NCBI GenBank assembly: GCA_963811775.1
Contig: CAWESO010000004.1
Span: forward strand, 1-64,000
Direction: 5' to 3'
Source: Chersky-840 sp963811775
GTDB lineage: Bacteria > Actinomycetota > Acidimicrobiia > Acidimicrobiales > UBA8190
DNA: 64,000 nt
Position numbers and translations under genes: made by a program. Of the stretch, positions 24,148 to 32,638 are shown in pieces (positions within the stretch are counted from its first letter, which is position 1; every line of letters begins with the position of its first letter). The notes below the pieces were generated by a model. It ran no database searches. It was not told where the DNA came from and saw only the letters and a program-made list of their open reading frames with translations.

Positions 24148-25544
24148 CCCCGGGCCGTGATGGCGGCGGCGAGCCGCTCCACGCCGACGACGCCGGCGGC
24201 ACGGCGCATGGTCACGCCGAGGCCCTGGGCGCGGGCCCACACGTCGGCGAAGGCGTCGTCAATCGTCCGCGCCAACCGGGTGGCCACGAGCTCCTCGTCC
24301 CAGGCGTAGCCCTGACGCGACTGCGCCCACTCGAAATACGAGGCCGTCACGCCGCCCGCGTTGGCCAGGATGTCGGGGACGACGGTGATCCCCTTCTCGG
24401 CGAGGATCCGGTCACCCTCGGGGGTGGTCGGCCCGTTGGCGGCCTCGACCACCACCCGGGCCCGCATCTGGCGCGCCGCGGCGTGGTCGATGGCGCCCTC
24501 GAGTGCGGCGGGCACGGCCAGCTCTGCCTCCACGGCCCACAGGTCGGCTGAGGCGATCTCCTCTCCCCCCGCGAAGCCCGCCACCGACCCCACCGTCGCG
24601 ACGTGTTCGGACAACAAGGTGAGATCGAGACCACCGGGATTGTGCACCGCTCCCCCGACGTCGGCCACCGCCACCACGCGCATGCCGGCCGAGGAGAGGA
24701 GAAAGGCCAGAGGACCGCCGACCTTGCCGAAGCCCTGCACGATGGCGCGCGCCCCGGGCACGGGCATGTCGAGGGCGGCGAACACCGCCCGCACGCACCG
24801 CACGACACCGGAGGCCGTCGCCCCGGTGTGCAGGCGCATGCCCCCCACCGACAGGGGCTTCCCCGTCACGACCTCGGGGATCGAGCGGCCCTGCATCATG
24901 TGGAGCGTGTCGAGCAGCCAGGCCATGACCCGTTCGTCGGTGTTGACGTCCGGGGCGGGGATATCGCGATCGGGGCCCAGCAGCGGCGCGATCTCGAACG
25001 TGTAGCGGCGAGTCAGGCGCTCGAGCTCCCCGTCCGACAGCTGACGCGGGTCGCAGCGCACGCCACCTTTGCTTCCGCCGAAGGGAATGTCGACGACGGC
25101 CGTCTTGAGCGTCATGTCGGCCGCCAGGGCGGCGACCTCGGAGGCGTTGAGGGTGGGGTGGAAGCGGATCCCGCCCTTGGCCGGCCCGCGCGCCGTGTTG
25201 TGGTGGATGCGCCACCCGAGGAACACCTCGACGTGGCCGTCATCCATCCGGATGGGGACGGCGACCTCGAGCATCCGGTCGGGCAGCTGCAACAGCCGGT
25301 GGACGTCGGGGTCGAGTCCAGCCAAGGTGGCGGCGTCGTCGATGCGTTCGAGCACCGTGGCCCACGGGTCGTACTCACCGGGCGGCGCCGGCGCCCGATG
25401 CGACCCGGACGCGTGCACGACCGGGGCCACGGTGGCCATCGGGACGACCGGTGTGGCCGCATCGGGAACTTTGGCGCCGCGTCCGCCCTTGCCCCGCCAC
25501 GACGTGGCCTTCGACCGTGGCCGCGGTGTGGGCTCGGGGCTCAC
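24135..25544 (-). CDS. Glu/Leu/Phe/Val dehydrogenase (glutamate dehydrogenase)
   Basis: The 469-residue enzyme reduces 2-oxoglutarate with ammonia or the reverse. Landmarks are G-W-R-I-H-H-N-T-A-R-G-P-A-K-G-G-I-R-F-H-P and P-F-G-G-S-K-G-G-V-R-C-D-P (substrate Lys residues), A-P-D-V-N-T, then the NAD(P) domain I-V-Q-G-F-G-K-V-G-G and E-A-A-N-G-P-T-T-P. The N-terminal 50 residues are a low-complexity extension. Its GTG start overlaps the stop of the upstream EamA transporter gene (GTGA), so the two are translated together, suggesting the exporter handles a related amino acid or metabolite. Exact substrate among Glu and branched-chain amino acids is not certain. Confidence 0.92.
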   Translation of the reverse strand: MSPEPTPRPRSKATSWRGKGGRGAKVPDAATPVVPMATVAPVVHASGSHRAPAPPGEYDPWATVLERIDDAATLAGLDPDVHRLLQLPDRMLEVAVPIRMDDGHVEVFLGWRIHHNTARGPAKGGIRFHPTLNASEVAALAADMTLKTAVVDIPFGGSKGGVRCDPRQLSDGELERLTRRYTFEIAPLLGPDRDIPAPDVNTDERVMAWLLDTLHMMQGRSIPEVVTGKPLSVGGMRLHTGATASGVVRCVRAVFAALDMPVPGARAIVQGFGKVGGPLAFLLSSAGMRVVAVADVGGAVHNPGGLDLTLLSEHVATVGSVAGFAGGEEIASADLWAVEAELAVPAALEGAIDHAAARQMRARVVVEAANGPTTPEGDRILAEKGITVVPDILANAGGVTASYFEWAQSRQGYAWDEELVATRLARTIDDAFADVWARAQGLGVTMRRAAGVVGVERLAAAITARGLFP

Positions 25545-26461
25545 CGCGCCTCCAGCACCGTGTCGGGCCCGCCGCGTCGACGGGCCGTGAGGATATGGGC
25601 GTCCTCTCCGTCCTCGGACTTCACGTGGACCACGAGCGGCGACCGGGTGAGCGAGAACACGCCGGCCAGCAGGACGATCATGGCCAGGACCTCACCGACC
25701 AGCCTGCCGCCCGAGGTCTGGACGTGATCGCCGAACAGGCCGATCCCGATGGCGATGGACACGAGCGGGTCCACGATCACGAGGGCCGACTGCGATGCCG
25801 TCACCGGGCCGGCGTGGAAGGCGTTCTGCGCCAGGAACACCCCGACCAACCCCGCACCCGCCATCGCGTACGGCGGCCAGCTCACAAAGACATGGCTCCA
25901 GCCCTTGGTGATCTCGTCGTTCATCGTCTTGATGAGCGCGGCCGTGAAGGCGAAGGCGATGGCCCCCGCCACGCCGAACCAGGCGGCGCGCCACCCCGGA
26001 GACCCCATCCGGGTGAGCAGCACGGCCACCGAGCACCCCCCGATCGCCGCGAAGGACACGATCCCCCAGTCCTCGAGGTCGGGGATCTCGTTGCCGCCGC
26101 TCGGGGCCGACAGGGCCAGGAAGGCGGCCAACCCCCCCGCGGCGGCGCTCGCCCCCACCCACTCCTTCCAACCGAGAGGCAGCCGGAACCAGATGCCCAG
26201 GATGGCGATGAGGAAGGGCAGCTCCAGGGTCAAGATGGGCTGCACCGTGGTGAGGTGGCCGAAGTGCAGGGCCAGGAACTGCAAGAGGAACGCGGCCACC
26301 AACACCGCGAAGCCGGCGATCCACACCGTGCGCCGGATGGCGTAGGCGATCAGGCTCAACTTCAGGTTCGTGTCAGCCGGGGCGGATTCCACCCCCATCC
26401 GTTGCAGGACGCTGGTCAACGCATTGGCGAATGCCGCCATGACGGCGAGCACGTAAGCCAT
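25541..26461 (-). CDS. EamA/DMT-family transporter
   Basis: The 306-residue membrane protein has about nine to ten hydrophobic helices, starting M-A-Y-V-L-A-V-M-A-A-F-A-N-A-L-T-S-V and ending before a short polar tail. Two similar halves, the second with A-L-V-I-V-D-P-L-V-S-I-A-I-G-I-G-L-F-G-D, match the DMT (EamA) pattern. Relatives in actinobacteria carry the same A-F-A-N-A-L-x-S-V-L-Q-R start. They usually export small metabolites. The stop overlaps the start of the glutamate dehydrogenase gene. A long frame running upstream past 26461 is a shadow of the acyl-CoA dehydrogenase on the other strand. Confidence 0.85.
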   Translation of the reverse strand: MAYVLAVMAAFANALTSVLQRMGVESAPADTNLKLSLIAYAIRRTVWIAGFAVLVAAFLLQFLALHFGHLTTVQPILTLELPFLIAILGIWFRLPLGWKEWVGASAAAGGLAAFLALSAPSGGNEIPDLEDWGIVSFAAIGGCSVAVLLTRMGSPGWRAAWFGVAGAIAFAFTAALIKTMNDEITKGWSHVFVSWPPYAMAGAGLVGVFLAQNAFHAGPVTASQSALVIVDPLVSIAIGIGLFGDHVQTSGGRLVGEVLAMIVLLAGVFSLTRSPLVVHVKSEDGEDAHILTARRRGGPDTVLEAR

Positions 26462-26665
26462 CAGGGTCTTTCTACCGCACCAGCTGCCCTGCCATGCCGT
26501 TTGGCTCCCGCCGGGCCCGGTCGGCCACCACCGGTCCCCTTCCGGCGACACCGGTCCCGGTCTGGCGGCCTTTCCGTGCCCGTCGGTACGCTGGGAGGCC
26601 CACCTGCGCCCGAGTCCTCCCCATGACCGGGCCGCGAGGGCGGACAACCACGGAAAGAGAGCACG

Positions 26666-27892
26666 ATGGCCGACATGATCACCGAAGAGGAGCTCGAGCG
26701 GAACGCGCTCGCATTCCTCGAGGCGAATGCCGAGCTCCGTGTCGAAGCCGAGAAGGGCTGGGGCGAGGGGTCGGACCAGGTGTCGCTCCTGCCCGAGCGC
26801 ACGCTCGAGGAAGAGCTGGCCGAGCTCGCGGCGGCGCGGGCCTGGTCCCAGAAGCGCTTCGACGCCGGCTTCGGCTGGCTCAGCGGGCCGGTCCAGTACG
26901 GAGGCCACGGCCTCACCCGTGACCACCAGCGGCTCTACGACAACCTCGAGGCCCGTTACGAGACCCCTCCCATGACCGGCTACGGGATCGGCCTCGGCAT
27001 GGTCGCGCCCACGATCCTGGCCCACGCCACCGACGAGGTGAAGGACCTCTACCTTCGGTCCCTGTGGCGCGGCGACATCGTCGCCTGCCAATTGTTCAGC
27101 GAGCCCGGGGCGGGGAGCGACCTGGCCGGGTTGCAGACCAAGGCGGTGCGCGACGGCGACGAGTGGATCGTGACCGGACAGAAGGTGTGGACCTCGGGCG
27201 CCCATCTGTCCGACATCGGCGAGATCATCTGCCGCTCGGATCCCGATGCCCCCAAGCACAAGGGCCTGACCGGCTTCGTCGTCGACATGCACGCCCCGGG
27301 GGTCGAGATCCGGCCCCTGCGCCAGATGACCGGCGGCGCCTCGTTCAACGAGGTGTTCTTCACCGAGGTGCGCATCCCGGACTCGCATCGGCTGGGAGAT
27401 GTCAACGGCGGGTGGACCGTGGCCCTGACCACGCTCATGAACGAGCGGGCCGCCATCGGCGGCGGCAGCATGTCGTCGGGGAACGGCAACCTGAGCACGC
27501 CCCGCCTGATCGAGCTGGTCCGCCACCACGGCCGGTCCTCGGATCCCCTCGTGCGCCAACAGCTCGCCGACATCTTCATCCACGGCCGTGTGGCCAGCTA
27601 CACCAACCTGCGCGCCATGGCCAAGATCGCCAGCGGCCAGCTTCCCGGGCCCGAGATGTCCATCGCCAAGCTCTCACTGACGATGAACATGCGCCGCATG
27701 ACCGATCTCCTGTCCTCGGTCCTGGGCCCCAAGCTCATCGCCGACTCGGGCGAGTGGGGCACCTTCGCGTGGTCGCAATTCCTCCTCGGGCTACCCGGGA
27801 TGCGCATCGCCGGGGGAACCGACGAGGTCCTCCACAACATCATCGGCGAGCGCGTGCTCGGGTTGCCGAAGGAGCCCGCCGTCAAGGCGTGA
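26666..27892 (+). CDS. Acyl-CoA dehydrogenase family protein
   Basis: The 408-residue flavoprotein shows F-G-W-L-S-G-P-V-Q-Y-G-G-H-G-L near residue 73, the FAD/acyl loop Q-L-F-S-E-P-G-A-G-S-D-L-A-G-L, Q-K-V-W-T-S-G-A-H, and C-terminal W-S-Q-F-L-L-G-L-P-G-M-R-I-A-G-G-T-D-E-V-L-H-N-I-I-G-E-R in which the G-G-T-x-E/D-x-x-x-N motif is clear. It belongs to the larger group of degradation-type dehydrogenases, as the other copy at 20056, but is distinct in sequence. A good GAAAGAGA site precedes the ATG. Its 3' end is overlapped on the other strand by rnhB. Confidence 0.92.
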   Translation: MADMITEEELERNALAFLEANAELRVEAEKGWGEGSDQVSLLPERTLEEELAELAAARAWSQKRFDAGFGWLSGPVQYGGHGLTRDHQRLYDNLEARYETPPMTGYGIGLGMVAPTILAHATDEVKDLYLRSLWRGDIVACQLFSEPGAGSDLAGLQTKAVRDGDEWIVTGQKVWTSGAHLSDIGEIICRSDPDAPKHKGLTGFVVDMHAPGVEIRPLRQMTGGASFNEVFFTEVRIPDSHRLGDVNGGWTVALTTLMNERAAIGGGSMSSGNGNLSTPRLIELVRHHGRSSDPLVRQQLADIFIHGRVASYTNLRAMAKIASGQLPGPEMSIAKLSLTMNMRRMTDLLSSVLGPKLIADSGEWGTFAWSQFLLGLPGMRIAGGTDEVLHNIIGERVLGLPKEPAVKA

Positions 27893-28708
27893 GTTGCGGG
27901 CCCGGTAGTCGCCGGGCCACGACGTGAGCTCCCACGGCAGGTAGTCGACGAACGCCCACGACCGACGGTGCACGGCGCTGAGCCCGTATCCGCACAGGGC
28001 GCGCTGGTGGGCGGGCGACGGGTAGCCCTTGTTCCGCTCGAAGTCGAACGCGGGGTAGGAGTCCGCCGTGGCCCGCATGATCCGGTCGCGCGTCACCTTG
28101 GCCAGCACCGATGCCGCCGCCACCGAGGCACAGCGCGCGTCACCTCCGATCACGGTATGCACGGGCGGGGCCCACGACGCACTCGGCGCACCGTCGGGGG
28201 GATCGGCGCAGGCGGCGGGCTCGACGCCGCCGTCGGCGTCGAAGAGCTGCGGCACCAGAGGCGGGCTCACGAAATCGAACGTGCCGTCGAGGACCACGGC
28301 GTCGGGGACGAGCTCGGGGGCCAGCTGGGCCAGGGCGCGCCGGGTGGCCAGGCGGAGGGCGGCGGTCATGCCCACGCGGTCGCACTCCTCGGGCCCGGCG
28401 TGCCCGACCGCCCAACCCGCACACCACCCCGCCACCTTCTCGAAGATCGCTTCACGGGTGTCCTCGGTGAGCTGCTTGGAGTCACGCAGGCCCCGGGGGA
28501 TTCGTCGAGGTGACTCGCAGAGCACCACCACCCCTACGCTGAGCGGCCCGGCCCAGGCCCCTCGCCCGACTTCGTCCACACCCGCCACCAGTCGGTGGCC
28601 GGCATCCCACAGACGGCGCTCGTGGACCAAGCCGGGCCGGGCCGGAACCGACCGCCGGGGTGTCGTGGTTTTCGTCGGCGGTGCAGCAGAAACTCGCGGA
28701 GGGGTCAC
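27791..28708 (-). CDS. rnhB: Ribonuclease HII
   Basis: RNase HII removes ribonucleotides from DNA. The motif V-A-G-V-D-E-V-G-R-G-A-W-A-G-P-L at residues 41-56 holds the first catalytic Asp-Glu pair, D-S-K-Q-L-T follows, then V-V-L-D-G-T-F-D-F, and D-A-R-C-A-S-V-A-A-A-S-V-L-A-K-V with R-D near the metal site. N-K-G-Y-P-S-P-A-H is the C-terminal family mark. The last 30 or so residues are encoded antisense to the 3' end of the acyl-CoA dehydrogenase gene and look like a read-through extension. The total length (305) is above the usual 200-260 because of this tail and a middle insertion. Confidence 0.92.
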   Translation of the reverse strand: MTPPRVSAAPPTKTTTPRRSVPARPGLVHERRLWDAGHRLVAGVDEVGRGAWAGPLSVGVVVLCESPRRIPRGLRDSKQLTEDTREAIFEKVAGWCAGWAVGHAGPEECDRVGMTAALRLATRRALAQLAPELVPDAVVLDGTFDFVSPPLVPQLFDADGGVEPAACADPPDGAPSASWAPPVHTVIGGDARCASVAAASVLAKVTRDRIMRATADSYPAFDFERNKGYPSPAHQRALCGYGLSAVHRRSWAFVDYLPWELTSWPGDYRARNSRLDGGLLRQPEHALADDVVEDLVGSPGDAHPG

Positions 28709-28827
28709 GGCCTCACACCGGGCGCGACAGCGTTGGCCATGTGTTGTCCACGCCGCTCTTGTCGTGAGAAACGCGAGCGCCCATCATGGGGGCGTTCGGT
28801 GCATCGGCGGCAAAGGAGGTCACCTGC

Positions 28828-29067
28828 ATGACCAACGGCCTGATGGACCCATCGACCGATACACCCGACGTGCGACTGACCCAGGGCACCGCCGTCGACG
28901 TCCGCAACCGTTTCGTCGGCTCGTGGAGCCACGGCTTCGAGGTGGCCGAGGACGTGGAGGGCGGGTACCGCGTCCGCCGGCTATCCGACGACAGCGTCCT
29001 CCCCGACATCTTCTCCCGCGAGGACGTCAGGCTGGAACGTCGCAAGCAGGGCCTGTGGTGGTACTGA
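28828..29067 (+). CDS. Conserved small hypothetical protein, 79 residues
   Basis: The product has V-R-N-R-F-V-G-S-W-S-H-G-F-E-V-A-E, Y-R-V-R-R-L-S-D-D-S-V-L-P and F-S-R-E-D-V-R. Short actinobacterial proteins with the V-R-N-R-F-x-G-x-W-x-x-G-F-E-V-A pattern are known to me only as conserved hypotheticals; the beta-rich spacing suggests a small SH3-like barrel. ATG 28828 is preceded at good spacing by AAAGGAGGT, a near-perfect ribosome-binding site, which decides this start over one at 28786. It is divergent from rnhB. Confidence 0.75.
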   Translation: MTNGLMDPSTDTPDVRLTQGTAVDVRNRFVGSWSHGFEVAEDVEGGYRVRRLSDDSVLPDIFSREDVRLERRKQGLWWY

Positions 29068-29165
29068 TCACGACCTGAGCGCCGCCGCTCCCGTCGCGTC
29101 GGTCGCGGCATCGGCCTCCCCCGCACGGGCACAGCGATCCGGATGCCGGTGCACGAGCCCATGGA

Positions 29166-29455
29166 TCAGGGCAGGCCCACCGTCTCGATGAACTCGTCGA
29201 TGGGCACGGCGATGAGGGTCTTGGTCTTGAGCGTGCCGCGCGCCCCAGGGCGACCGCCACGCGGGTGACGACCTTCTCGTCGGGTGCTTCGAGGATGGTG
29301 GCGAAGTCGTACTGCCCGAGCAACGCCCACTGGGCCACCACGTGCGCGCCCATGGACTCCACCTCGGTGTTGACCTCCTTCAGGCGTTGCGGGTTCTGCC
29401 GCAACGTCGCCATCCCCTCGGGCCCGAGCGTCGACAGCATGAGGAACGTCGTCAT
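29166..29455 (-). CDS. GYD-domain protein, frameshifted
   Basis: The first 70 residues (M-T-T-F-L-M-L-S-T-L-G-P-E-G-M, G-A-H-V-V-A-Q-W-A-L-L-G-Q-Y-D-F-A-T-I-L-E-A-P-D) match GYD-domain proteins of about 95 residues. The frame then fails at a C4 run (29243-29246 on the plus strand). One added base gives A-R-G-T-L-K-T-K-T-L-I-A-V-P-I-D-E-F-I-E-T-V and a stop at 29166, a complete family member. This looks like a one-base loss in the assembly. GYD proteins are ferredoxin-fold and of unknown function. Confidence 0.8.
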
Positions 29456-29571
29456 GCCGGCACGCTACCGCACGGGTCCTTCGCCCCGCGACTCCCGCCG
29501 GGCCGTGCCGGGCACAGGCGGCGGAGCGGTCGAAGGGCCTCGGGAGCGCCTTTTCGGGCAAGGTGGGGCCC

Positions 29572-29928
29572 ATGCCAACGCACTACCAGGTCACCACCAC
29601 CACGGCGACCGAGGATGAGGCCATGGGTCTGGCCCGCGCCGCGGTCGAGCACCGACACGCCGCCTGCGCCCAGGTGTCGGGGCCGATCGTGTCGTTCTAC
29701 CGGTGGGAGGGGCGCGTCGAGACGAGCGCCGAATGGCGCTGCGTGTTCAAGACATCAGCAGCCGCACACCCGCGGCTGACGACGTTTCTGCGCGGCGCGC
29801 ACAGCTACGCCGTTCCCGAGATCGTCTCCGCCGTGATCGACGACGGGGACGCCGACTACCTGCGGTGGATCGACACCGAGACAATCGACACCGGGACAAT
29901 CGACACCGAGACAGGAGCCGACCCCTGA
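29572..29928 (+). CDS. cutA: Divalent-cation tolerance protein CutA
   Basis: A 118-residue CutA1 protein: A-V-E-H-R-H-A-A-C-A-Q-V-S-G-P-I-V-S-F-Y-R-W-E-G in the first half, then E-W-R-C-V-F-K-T-S and H-S-Y-A-V-P-E-I-V-S-A-V-I. These match the trimeric family associated with copper and divalent-metal tolerance, although the biochemical role is still unclear. The C-terminus carries three 15-bp in-frame repeats (29869-29913) that add D-T-E-T-I-D-T-G-T-I-D-T-E-T to the normal length. ATG 29572 is chosen over 29563 as it gives the expected short N-terminus. Confidence 0.9.
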   Translation: MPTHYQVTTTTATEDEAMGLARAAVEHRHAACAQVSGPIVSFYRWEGRVETSAEWRCVFKTSAAAHPRLTTFLRGAHSYAVPEIVSAVIDDGDADYLRWIDTETIDTGTIDTETGADP

Positions 29929-29968
29929 CGTCGCCGTGAGCCGTCCGCTCCATGCCGTCGCGGCGCGC

Positions 29969-31528
29969 TCACCGCAACTCGGACCGGCGGACCTTCCCCA
30001 TCGAATTCCGTGGCAGCGCGTCGACGAAACGGACCCGGCGCGGCCGTTTGTACGGGGCGAGGCGCGCCGCCGCGTAGGCGAGCAACCCGTCGGCATCGGG
30101 GGGCGACGTGCCGTCGGGCACGACCCACGCGCACACCGTCTCGCCCCATTCCTCCGACGGCACGCCGGTCACGGCCACCTCGGCCACCGACGGGTGGCCG
30201 AGCAGGACGTCTTCGACCTCGGCCGGGTACACGTTGTAGCCGCCCGAGATGATGAGCTCGGTCGATCGTCCGAGCAGGCGGACGTACCCGTCCTCGACCA
30301 CGCCGAGGTCCCCGGTCCCGAACCACGACCCGTCGAAGCTCCCCGCCGTGGCCGCGGGCCGCTCCCAGTAGCCGGAGAACACCGTGGGGCCGCGCACCCA
30401 CAGGGCGCCGTCGTCCTCCACCCGGGCCTCCACGCCCGGGAAGGGGAATCCCACCGTCCCCGGTCGGCGCTCGCCGTCGTAGGGATTGGACAGGGTCATG
30501 AGCGTCTCGGTCATCCCGTAGCGCTCGAGCACCTGGGTGTGCGCCGACTCGGCGATGGCCCCGTGCAGCTCGGCGCTCAGCGGAGCCGACCCCGACACCG
30601 CCAGGCGCAGGCGCGACAGCTCCCCCACACGACTCGAGGCGGCCAGACGGTGGTACATGGTGGGGACGCCGAAGAACATCGTGGCCTGGTGCCGGTCGGA
30701 CGCGTCGAGCACCGCGTCGACGTCGAAGCGCGCCAGGAGCACCACCGACGACCCCATGAACAGCGAGGTGTACAGGGCCACGCACAGTCCGTGCCCGTGG
30801 AAGATCGGCAGGGCGTGGACGAGGCGGTCGTCCTCGCTCCAGCGCCACGTCATGGCGATCGAGGCGCAGTTGGCCAGGAGGTTGCCGTGGGTGAGGACCG
30901 CTCCTTTGGGCGCGCCGGTGGTTCCCGAGGTATAGGCGATGAGCGCCACATCCCCGGCCTCGGACCGGTCGAGCTCGATCGGACGCGGCTCCCCCGCGCC
31001 TGGTGCGTTGCGGACCGCGGACGACGGCCCGTCGACCAGTGAGAGGTCGGGCATTGCCACGGCCATGACACCGCCGGCCGCTCTCGACACGACCGCCGCC
31101 CGGTCGCGGTCGTCGACGACGGCCAAGGCCGGTCGCACATCCCCGATGACGTGCGCCAGCTCGCGCTCGGTGTAGGCCGCGTTCACCGGGACCACGACGA
31201 GGCCGCCCCGCAGGGCGGCGATGTTGACCGCCACCGCGGCGGTCGACGACCCCGTGCTCCACAGAACCCGGTCGCCCCGCCCGAGCCCGAGGCGCGCCAG
31301 GCGCTGTGCGATCTCCCTGGTCATCTCGTCGAGCTGGCCGGCACTGCACCACCCGGTCGTCGCCCCGCCGGTCCCGGCTCCGGCGAACGCGTCGAGAAGC
31401 AGTGGCCTGGCCGGGTCACGAGCCCACGCCTGCGCCCAGGCGCGGGGAAGGCTGCGCTGCGACGTGAGGTCCGCCACCTGCACGTCCGATCCCGGGCTCA
31501 GGTGCTCGCGCCAGGGTCGGGGGTGCAC
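29969..31528 (-). CDS. AMP-dependent acyl-CoA ligase, malonyl-CoA-synthetase-like
   Basis: The 519-residue adenylating enzyme has the P-loop-like Y-T-S-G-T-T-G-A-P-K-G-A-V-L-T-H-G-N, then Y-G-M-T-E-T and the C-terminal G-Y-N-V-Y-P-A-E-V-E-D-V and N-S-M-G-K-V with the catalytic Lys. L-P-I-F-H-G-H-G-L-C-V-A and L-L-A-R-F-D-V-D-A-V-L recall the malonyl-CoA synthetase (MatB) branch, so a short dicarboxylate is a reasonable guess, but fatty acids are not excluded. It lies 3' to 3' with cutA and starts 74 bases from the divergent ketopantoate-reductase gene. Confidence 0.88.
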   Translation of the reverse strand: MHPRPWREHLSPGSDVQVADLTSQRSLPRAWAQAWARDPARPLLLDAFAGAGTGGATTGWCSAGQLDEMTREIAQRLARLGLGRGDRVLWSTGSSTAAVAVNIAALRGGLVVVPVNAAYTERELAHVIGDVRPALAVVDDRDRAAVVSRAAGGVMAVAMPDLSLVDGPSSAVRNAPGAGEPRPIELDRSEAGDVALIAYTSGTTGAPKGAVLTHGNLLANCASIAMTWRWSEDDRLVHALPIFHGHGLCVALYTSLFMGSSVVLLARFDVDAVLDASDRHQATMFFGVPTMYHRLAASSRVGELSRLRLAVSGSAPLSAELHGAIAESAHTQVLERYGMTETLMTLSNPYDGERRPGTVGFPFPGVEARVEDDGALWVRGPTVFSGYWERPAATAGSFDGSWFGTGDLGVVEDGYVRLLGRSTELIISGGYNVYPAEVEDVLLGHPSVAEVAVTGVPSEEWGETVCAWVVPDGTSPPDADGLLAYAAARLAPYKRPRRVRFVDALPRNSMGKVRRSELR

Positions 31529-31602
31529 GGCGGCACACGGTAGCCCGAGTGCCCGCCTCCGTTGCCGGGCCCGCGGGAGGGCTCGGGTGTGAGAATCACC
31601 GC

Positions 31603-32601
31603 ATGCGGTTCATCGTCCTCGGCGCCGGCGCGGTCGGAGGGGTCATCGGGGGCCGCCTGTTCGAGCACGGCCACGACGTGACCCTCGTCGCCCGGGGCGA
31701 CCACTACGACGCGCTCGCTCGCGACGGGCTCCGCCTCGAGTCACCCGACGCCGCCGTGAGGTTGTCGATACCAGCGGTGTCCGACCCGGCCGACATCGCC
31801 TTCGGCCCCGACGACGTCGTGATCCTCGCCGTGAAGAGCCAGGACACCGCCGCCGCGGCCCGGCACCTCTCGGTCGTGGCTCCCCCCACGATCCGACTGG
31901 TCTGTGCCCAGAACGGGGTCTCGAACGAACACACCGTGATGCGGTGGTTCTCGACGGTCTACGGGATGTGCGTCATGTGCCCCGCCACCCATCTCTCCCC
32001 CGGCGTGGTCCAGGCCCATTCCGCCCCCGTCACCGGGCTCTTGGACGTGGGCCGCTGGCCCGCCGGCATCGACGACGGGGCGACGGCGCTGTCTTGCGCG
32101 CTCGGCGCCTCCACCTTCAGGTCCGAGGCGCGACCCGACATCGCCCGGTGGAAGTGGGGCAAGTTGCTCATGAACCTGGGGAACGCGGTCGAAGCCCTGT
32201 GTGGGGCGAGCGCCTGGGGTGGCACGCTCACCACCCGGGCGCGACGCGAGGCGGTGGCGTGCCTCGAGGCCGCCGGCATCGCGTATGTGGGTCGCCAGGA
32301 GGACGCGGCCCGACGAGGTGACCTCCTCACCCACCGGCCCGCCGGCGGTGTGGCCCGCGCCGGGAGCTCCTCGTGGCAGAGCCTGGCGCGATCCACCGGT
32401 GCCATAGAGACCGACTACCTCAACGGCGAGATCGCGAGGCTCGGCCGGCTCCACGGCGTGCCGACCCCCGTGAACGAGTCGTTACAGCGAGTCGCCAATC
32501 GCTTCGCCCGTGACCGCCGCGCCCCGGGCACGATGCCCGAAGACGAGCTGCTCCGCCTCATTGACGGCTCAGCCCCGTCGATCACAGGAGCCGCAGGTTG
32601 A
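31603..32601 (+). CDS. Ketopantoate reductase family protein
   Basis: The 332-residue protein begins M-R-F-I-V-L-G-A-G-A-V-G-G-V-I-G-G-R-L, the N-terminal NADP-binding Rossmann fold of PanE/ApbA, then V-I-L-A-V-K-S-Q and C-A-Q-N-G-V-S-N, and W-G-K-L-L-M-N-L-G-N-A-V with the catalytic Lys. E-T-D-Y-L-N-G-E-I-A-R-L-G and P-T-P-V-N in the C-terminal half are family marks. PanE reduces 2-dehydropantoate in pantothenate synthesis, but many paralogues have other 2-oxoacid or ketone substrates, so the gene symbol is withheld. Confidence 0.88.
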   Translation: MRFIVLGAGAVGGVIGGRLFEHGHDVTLVARGDHYDALARDGLRLESPDAAVRLSIPAVSDPADIAFGPDDVVILAVKSQDTAAAARHLSVVAPPTIRLVCAQNGVSNEHTVMRWFSTVYGMCVMCPATHLSPGVVQAHSAPVTGLLDVGRWPAGIDDGATALSCALGASTFRSEARPDIARWKWGKLLMNLGNAVEALCGASAWGGTLTTRARREAVACLEAAGIAYVGRQEDAARRGDLLTHRPAGGVARAGSSSWQSLARSTGAIETDYLNGEIARLGRLHGVPTPVNESLQRVANRFARDRRAPGTMPEDELLRLIDGSAPSITGAAG

Positions 32602-32638
32602 CTGGCGGGTCGAGGGAGGAAACTGCTTGCCTTGTGAC

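Noticed and set aside
26462..27583. Upstream extension of the EamA transporter frame to 27583
   Set aside because: The extension is antisense to the acyl-CoA dehydrogenase gene and not hydrophobic; ATG 26461 gives a normal transporter.
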